Assembly: GCA_025966175.1 (NCBI GenBank)
Contig: JAOPVN010000108.1
Location: 1-41,587 of the forward strand
Reading direction: 5' to 3'
Origin: Modestobacter sp.
GTDB taxonomy: Bacteria; Actinomycetota; Actinomycetes; Mycobacteriales; Geodermatophilaceae
Length of the DNA: 41,587 bases
The notes beneath the pieces were generated by a model. That model was not told the origin of the DNA and did not search any database. It was given only the letters and a program-made list of their open reading frames with translations. Numbering within the stretch: the first letter of the stretch is position 1; the number at the start of each line of letters is the position of its first letter. Position numbers and translations under genes: made by a program. This document shows positions 37,838 to 41,587 of this stretch, in pieces.

Positions 37838-38963
37838 GCGCCTGTCCCTCGTCGGCCTCACCGGGCTGACCGCGCTGACCCTCGCTGCCTGCGGCGGCGG
37901 ATCGTCCTCCGGCGACGCGGGCACGGCCGGCGACGACATCGCGGTGGCGGCCGCCGACGACAGCTGCGAGGTCGCCAGCAGCGAGCTGCCGGCCGGCGTC
38001 CACCAGTTCACCGTGACCAACTCCGGCAGCAAGGTGACCGAGTTCTACGTCTACGCCGACGGCGACCGGGTCATGGGCGAGGTCGAGAACATCGCCCCCG
38101 GCGTCGCCCGGGAGCTGCGGGTCGAGCTGCCGGCCGGGAACTACGAGGCCACCTGCAAGCCCGGCATGATCGGCGACGGCATCCGGTCGGCCCTGACGGT
38201 GAGCGGCGAGGCGCCGACGCTGTCCGAGGACGAGACGCTCGCCCAGGCCGGCACCGACTACCAGCGCTACGTGCAGAGCCAGACCGGTGCGCTGGTCGAG
38301 CAGACCACGGCCTTCGTCAACGCCGTCAAGGCCGGTGACATCGAGGGCGCCAAGGCGCTGTTCCCGGTGGCCCGCACCTACTGGGAGCGGATCGAGCCGG
38401 TGGCCGAGAGCTTCGGCGACCTCGACCCGATCATCGACGGCCGCGAGGGCGACCAGGCCGAGGGGGAGGACTTCACCGGCTTCCACCGCATCGAGCAGGC
38501 GCTGTGGCAGACCGGCGACGTGTCGGACATGGGGCCCTACGCCGACCAGCTGCTCACCAACGTGCAGGAGATCGCCACCCGGTCCAACGACGTCCAGCTG
38601 AACGCGCTGCAGCTGGCCAACGGGGCGAAGGGCCTGCTCGACGAGATCGCCACCGGCAAGATCACCGGCGAGGAGGACCGTTACTCCCACACCGACCTGT
38701 GGGACTTCCAGGGCAACCTCGACGGCTCGCAGAACGCCGTCCAGTCGCTGCGGCCCTACCTGGAGAAGGCCGACCCGGCGCTGGTGGGTGAGATCGACGA
38801 CCGCTTCGCGGCGGCGCAGGCGGAGCTGGCGACGTACCGTCAGGGCGACGGTTTCGTCTTCTACGACCAGCTCACGGAGGACCAGTTGCGCGGCCTGAGT
38901 GACACCATCACCGCGCTGACCGCGTCGGTCAGCCAGGTGGCAGAGGTCGTTGCTCAGAAGTGA
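37818..38963 (+). CDS. efeO: Iron uptake lipoprotein EfeO (cupredoxin plus M75 domain)
   Basis: 381 residues. A lipobox 'LTLAAC' after a hydrophobic stretch gives a lipoprotein anchored outside the membrane. The N-terminal cupredoxin-like domain (about 40-135; 'VHQFTVTNSGSKVTEFYVYA') precedes an imelysin/M75 domain with the HxxE metal motif in 'GFHRIEQALW'. It probably binds ferrous or ferric iron and hands it to EfeU. The end overlaps efeB as GTGA. Start ATG 37818 lies inside the efeU 3' end. Confidence 0.95.
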   Translation: MSKPARERLSLVGLTGLTALTLAACGGGSSSGDAGTAGDDIAVAAADDSCEVASSELPAGVHQFTVTNSGSKVTEFYVYADGDRVMGEVENIAPGVARELRVELPAGNYEATCKPGMIGDGIRSALTVSGEAPTLSEDETLAQAGTDYQRYVQSQTGALVEQTTAFVNAVKAGDIEGAKALFPVARTYWERIEPVAESFGDLDPIIDGREGDQAEGEDFTGFHRIEQALWQTGDVSDMGPYADQLLTNVQEIATRSNDVQLNALQLANGAKGLLDEIATGKITGEEDRYSHTDLWDFQGNLDGSQNAVQSLRPYLEKADPALVGEIDDRFAAAQAELATYRQGDGFVFYDQLTEDQLRGLSDTITALTASVSQVAEVVAQK

Positions 38964-40270
38964 GTGACTCCGCCCGCCGCGAGCTGCGGCCGGCGGGGCT
39001 CTCGCGTCGCCGCTTCTTCGGACTCGCCGGCGCCGGCACCGCCGGCGTCATCGCCGCCGGTGCCGCCGGCGGTGTGATCGGTCGTGCCACCGCCGAGGAG
39101 CCGGCGACCTCGGCCGCCACCGCAGCGGCGGCAGCGACCGAGGCCGTCCCGTTCACCGGGGCGCACCAGGCCGGCATCGTCACCCCGGCGCAGGACCGGC
39201 TGCACTTCGTCGCCTTCGACGTCATCACCGACGACCGGGCGGAGCTGGTCGCGATGCTGCAGGCCTGGACGGCGGCCGCGCGGCGGATGACCGCCGGGCA
39301 GGACGCCGGCGAGGTCGGTGCGGTCGACGGCGGGCAGTACGCGGTGCCCGACGACACCGGTGAGGCCCTGGACCTGCCGGCCAGCGGCCTGACCCTGACC
39401 GTGGGCTTCGGTCCGACGCTGTTCACCACGGACGACGGCGTCGACCGCTTCGGTCTCGCCGCCCGCCGCCCCGCGCCGCTCACCGAGCTGCCGGCCTTCC
39501 GCGGCGACGCGATCGATCCGGCGATCAGCGGCGGTGACCTGTGCGTGCAGGCCTGCGCCAACGACCCGCAGGTCGCGGTGCACGCCATCCGGAACCTGGT
39601 GCGGCTGGGCGCCGGCGTGGTCAGCGTCCGCTGGTCGCAGCTGGGCTTCGGCCGGACGTCGTCCACCTCCAGCGGGCAGGCCACCCCGCGCAACCTGTTC
39701 GGGTTCAAGGACGGCACCGACAACCTCAAGGCGGAGAGCCCGAAGGCGCTGGACCAGTTCGTCTGGGTCACCGACGGCGACCCGGGGGCGGACTGGCTGG
39801 CGGGTGGCTCCTACGTCGTCACCCGGAAGATCCGGATGCGGATCGAGCCGTGGGACACCTCGACCCTGGCCGAGCAGGAGCAGACGATCGGCCGCACCAA
39901 GAAGGCCGGTGCCCCGCTCGGGCAGCGCGACGAGTTCGACCCGGTCGACTTCACCAAGCAGGTGGACGGCGACTTCGCCATCCCGCAGACCTCGCACGTC
40001 TTCCTCGCCCACCCGACCAACTCCGGAACGGCGATCCTGCGGCGCGGCTACAGCTTCGTCGACGGCTCGGACGGGCTGGGCCGGCTGGCCGCCGGGCTGT
40101 TCTTCATCGCCTACCAGCGCGATCCGGCGACCGGGTTCGTCCAGGTGCAGCAGAACCTGCGCACCGATGCGATGAACGAGTACATCCAGCACACGTCGTC
40201 GGCGGTCTTCGCCTGCCCGCCCGGCATCACCGGGGACGACGACTGGTGGGGTCGCGCGCTCTTCTCCTGA
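38960..40270 (+). CDS. efeB: Tat-exported Dyp-type haem peroxidase EfeB
   Basis: 436 residues. The twin-arginine signal 'SRRRFFGLAGAGTAGVIAAGAAGG' exports a folded haem enzyme. The Dyp motif is 'FGFKDGTDNLK' (GxxDG, catalytic Asp), the proximal haem His is in 'QTSHVFLAHPTN', and the distal Arg is in 'ILRRGYSFVDG'. EfeB oxidises ferrous iron or dye-like substrates with peroxide, or extracts iron from haem, upstream of EfeO. GTG 38960 overlaps the efeO stop. Complete efeUOB in the standard order. Confidence 0.95.
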   Translation: MSDSARRELRPAGLSRRRFFGLAGAGTAGVIAAGAAGGVIGRATAEEPATSAATAAAAATEAVPFTGAHQAGIVTPAQDRLHFVAFDVITDDRAELVAMLQAWTAAARRMTAGQDAGEVGAVDGGQYAVPDDTGEALDLPASGLTLTVGFGPTLFTTDDGVDRFGLAARRPAPLTELPAFRGDAIDPAISGGDLCVQACANDPQVAVHAIRNLVRLGAGVVSVRWSQLGFGRTSSTSSGQATPRNLFGFKDGTDNLKAESPKALDQFVWVTDGDPGADWLAGGSYVVTRKIRMRIEPWDTSTLAEQEQTIGRTKKAGAPLGQRDEFDPVDFTKQVDGDFAIPQTSHVFLAHPTNSGTAILRRGYSFVDGSDGLGRLAAGLFFIAYQRDPATGFVQVQQNLRTDAMNEYIQHTSSAVFACPPGITGDDDWWGRALFS

Positions 40271-40362
40271 GCCCCGGCCCAGGTGCTGACCCGAGCCGTC
40301 GGTGGAAGAGTGGCTGCCCGAGGGGTTGACGGGCCGCTGACGACCACTGCCGCGTCCTGGCC

Positions 40363-40829
40363 GTGATGGACGACTGGTGGGTTCGGCGGTGCCGCCGGTT
40401 CGCGCCAGCGCGCGTGGCTGCTGCCCGGCTGTTCCTCCAGCACTTCACCGAAACGAGCCGGCTCGTCGAACGTCCCGACGGTGGCCTCGTGGCCCTCCTT
40501 GTCGGGTTCCTGTCGGCATCGCAGCCGGGCACGGCCTACGTCCACTTCGTCGGCGTCGACCCGAGCGTGCGTCGCGTCGGACTGGGCGCCGGCCGGTACG
40601 CACGATTCTTCCAGCAGGCCCTCGAACGGGGCGCGAGTGCGGTGACGTGCGTGACGAGCCCGGGGAACACCAGGTCGGTGGCCTGCCACCCCGGCCTCGG
40701 CTTCCAGATCGCTCCGAGCCCGAACCTGCACGACGGTGTCCCGGTGCAGCTGCACCGGGACGGGCCCGGCAGCCCCGGGTCACCTTCACGCGCGCGCTCC
40801 CGGCGCCGACCTGGCAGGCGGCCAGCTGA
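40363..40829 (+). pseudogene. GNAT family N-acetyltransferase, frameshifted near its 3' end
   Basis: Starts at GTG 40363 or ATG 40366 (no SD). 'YVHFVGVDPSVRRVGLGAGRYARFFQQAL' is the acetyl-CoA binding loop (RRxGLG), then 'VTCVTSPGNTRSVACHPGLGFQI'. After 'LHRDG' the frame enters 80 residues of Arg/Pro/Gly low-complexity sequence to 41025. In another frame, from about 40770, the expected last strand appears ('QPRVTFTRALPA ... WQAAS') and stops at 40829. The span of 467 nt is 3n+2, so one base appears to be missing within the GC-rich run at about 40763-40778. A sequencing error and a real mutation are both possible. No neighbour suggests its substrate. Confidence 0.7.
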
Positions 40830-40852
40830 TCCGAGCAGCTCGACGGGAGGGG

Positions 40853-40872
40853 GCGCCGACCGAGGTCGGCGC
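40853..40872 (+). terminator. Hairpin after GNAT gene
   Basis: GCGCCGAC (40853-40860) and GTCGGCGC (40865-40872) pair around loop CGAG, 24 bp past the reconstructed GNAT stop. Confidence 0.6.
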
Positions 40873-41581
40873 ATCGGGCCGACGCGTCGCCGTCCGGCTC
40901 GTCGGGGCGGGAGTCAGAAAGAGGAAATATCTGTCCCGGAATTGCCCTGGCGGCGCCGAAAGGAGCAACATCCGTTTCGCAATGGGCGATCCCGGTCGTG
41001 GGCCAAAAGCGGATCAACTCCGTGAAGGAAATGTGCCGGGCGTGGCGGTGCCCGGTCATGGCAGGTGTACGTCGCCGGGCTGCGGAAGGCGTCACGGGGC
41101 ACCCGATCGGGCTGTCGAACATGAGGTAACCGCAGGTGGACGGCCGCGAGTCGGCCGGTGTCGGTGACCGTCCGACCATTGTCGACAAGAAGACGAATAC
41201 CTCTGCGGAGAGGGTCGGCAGTTCCGGTCCCATGAATTCTTTCGAAATCCCGCGAATGTGACTTCTTGATGCGGACTTCACCTCAAGGGTGGGGTGGGTG
41301 ATGTCGAGAACCAACCTGTCCGGGAAAGTGCCCTACCGCGCAAGAGGACGCATCAGAAGGGGGCGCGGAGGCATGCGCGGACTGAGCGACATGCCATGTG
41401 CCGGCAGCCCCCTCCGGGTCGACGTGGACCTGATCGATGCAGTCGAGAAGCGCGACCGCGCAGTCAGCAACTGATCCACCCCGGACCCCCAGACAGCACG
41501 CATCCGCCGGTGTCGCCGGCGGCTCTCGTCGTGCCTCAGTCACCCTTCGCCCACCTCGGGCACCTCAAAGGAGCACCACTC
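40873..41581. other. Gene-poor 700-bp stretch, lower GC
   Basis: I find no convincing gene. The sequence is visibly less GC-rich ('GAGGAAATATC', 'GAATTCTTTCGAAATC') than its surroundings. Structures seen: palindrome TTGTCGACAA (41179-41188) and hairpin CCGCCGG/CCGGCGG (41504-41522, loop TGTCG). A 57-codon frame at 41301-41474 uses many rare Arg/Gly/Lys codons (AGA, AGG, GGA, AAA) and has no good SD, so it is probably not translated. The stretch may be a long regulatory region for the gene starting at 41582. Confidence 0.5.
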
Positions 41582-41587
41582 ATGGCC
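41582..41587 (+). CDS. Start of a CDS cut by the window end
   Basis: ATGGCC follows 'CAAAGGAGCACCACTC', with an AAAGGAG SD at good spacing. Only two codons are visible, so no product can be named. Confidence 0.6.

Noticed and set aside
41301-41474. 57-codon ORF, possibly a peptide precursor
   Set aside because: Rare-codon-rich, no good SD and no modification enzymes in view. The window ends too soon to judge the neighbouring gene.

Overview
The window is high-GC actinobacterial chromosome. It carries the conserved block that lies just downstream of gyrA in this phylum: DUF3566 gene, tRNA-Ile, DLW-39 peptide, tRNA-Ala, ppiA, rhomboid, PH-domain protein, crgA, DUF881 gene, pabA/trpG, then pknB-pknA-pbpA-rodA-pstP-fhaB-fhaA on the minus strand. 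The order matches Mycobacterium tuberculosis Rv0007-Rv0020c, so the window lies within roughly ten to fifty kb of oriC. Protein style and the gene set downstream suggest Geodermatophilaceae (Blastococcus, Modestobacter, Geodermatophilus), but that is inference. Two perfect 14-bp parS palindromes and a cluster of DnaA-box-like 9-mers fit an origin-proximal location.

Layout. 1-560: an inverted, about 90% identical copy of the DUF3566 3' end faces the DUF3566 gene; this is probably a contig-edge artefact. 690-6918: tRNAs and small housekeeping genes, a thiolase, and a 600-bp gap with DnaA-box-like sites. 7005-16307: a cell-wall growth and division signalling operon of one PP2C phosphatase, two PASTA kinases, two FHA proteins, a transpeptidase and a SEDS glycosyltransferase, tightly packed with TGATG, GTGA and ATGA junctions. 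16557-19832: tRNA-Leu, a CBS protein and DUF1707 pair, parS, and an aldose epimerase-MOSC operon.

19834-21340 is the most interesting segment. An SDR gene and a divergent, shortened MmyB-like regulator sit between a 12-bp direct repeat and 21-bp inverted repeats. Removing the segment would restore a tight epimerase-MOSC-S4 operon. The SDR has a one-base frameshift exactly at its natural stop.

21357-31753: S4 protein, an EEP-family membrane phosphodiesterase with a 15-bp coding VNTR, CYTH-CHAD protein, an unrecognised HTH-like protein, pfkA facing a GntR/HutC regulator across a clear GT-N-TA-N-AC operator, a two-GAF protein divergent from an EAL-DICT-LOV protein (probably a blue-light-responsive c-di-GMP phosphodiesterase), an MBL-fold hydrolase and a small Cys-rich protein. 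The last two intergenic regions share a 16-bp inverted motif.

31842-36822: acyl-CoA catabolism (enoyl-CoA hydratase, 3-hydroxyacyl-CoA dehydrogenase, hotdog thioesterase) followed by a cyclase-family protein and an acyl-CoA ligase. 36873-40270: iron uptake operon efeUOB with a DtxR/IdeR-type box. The window ends with a frameshifted GNAT gene, about 700 bp with no convincing gene, and the first codons of another CDS. Convergent gene junctions carry a recurring terminator-like repeat (three copies).
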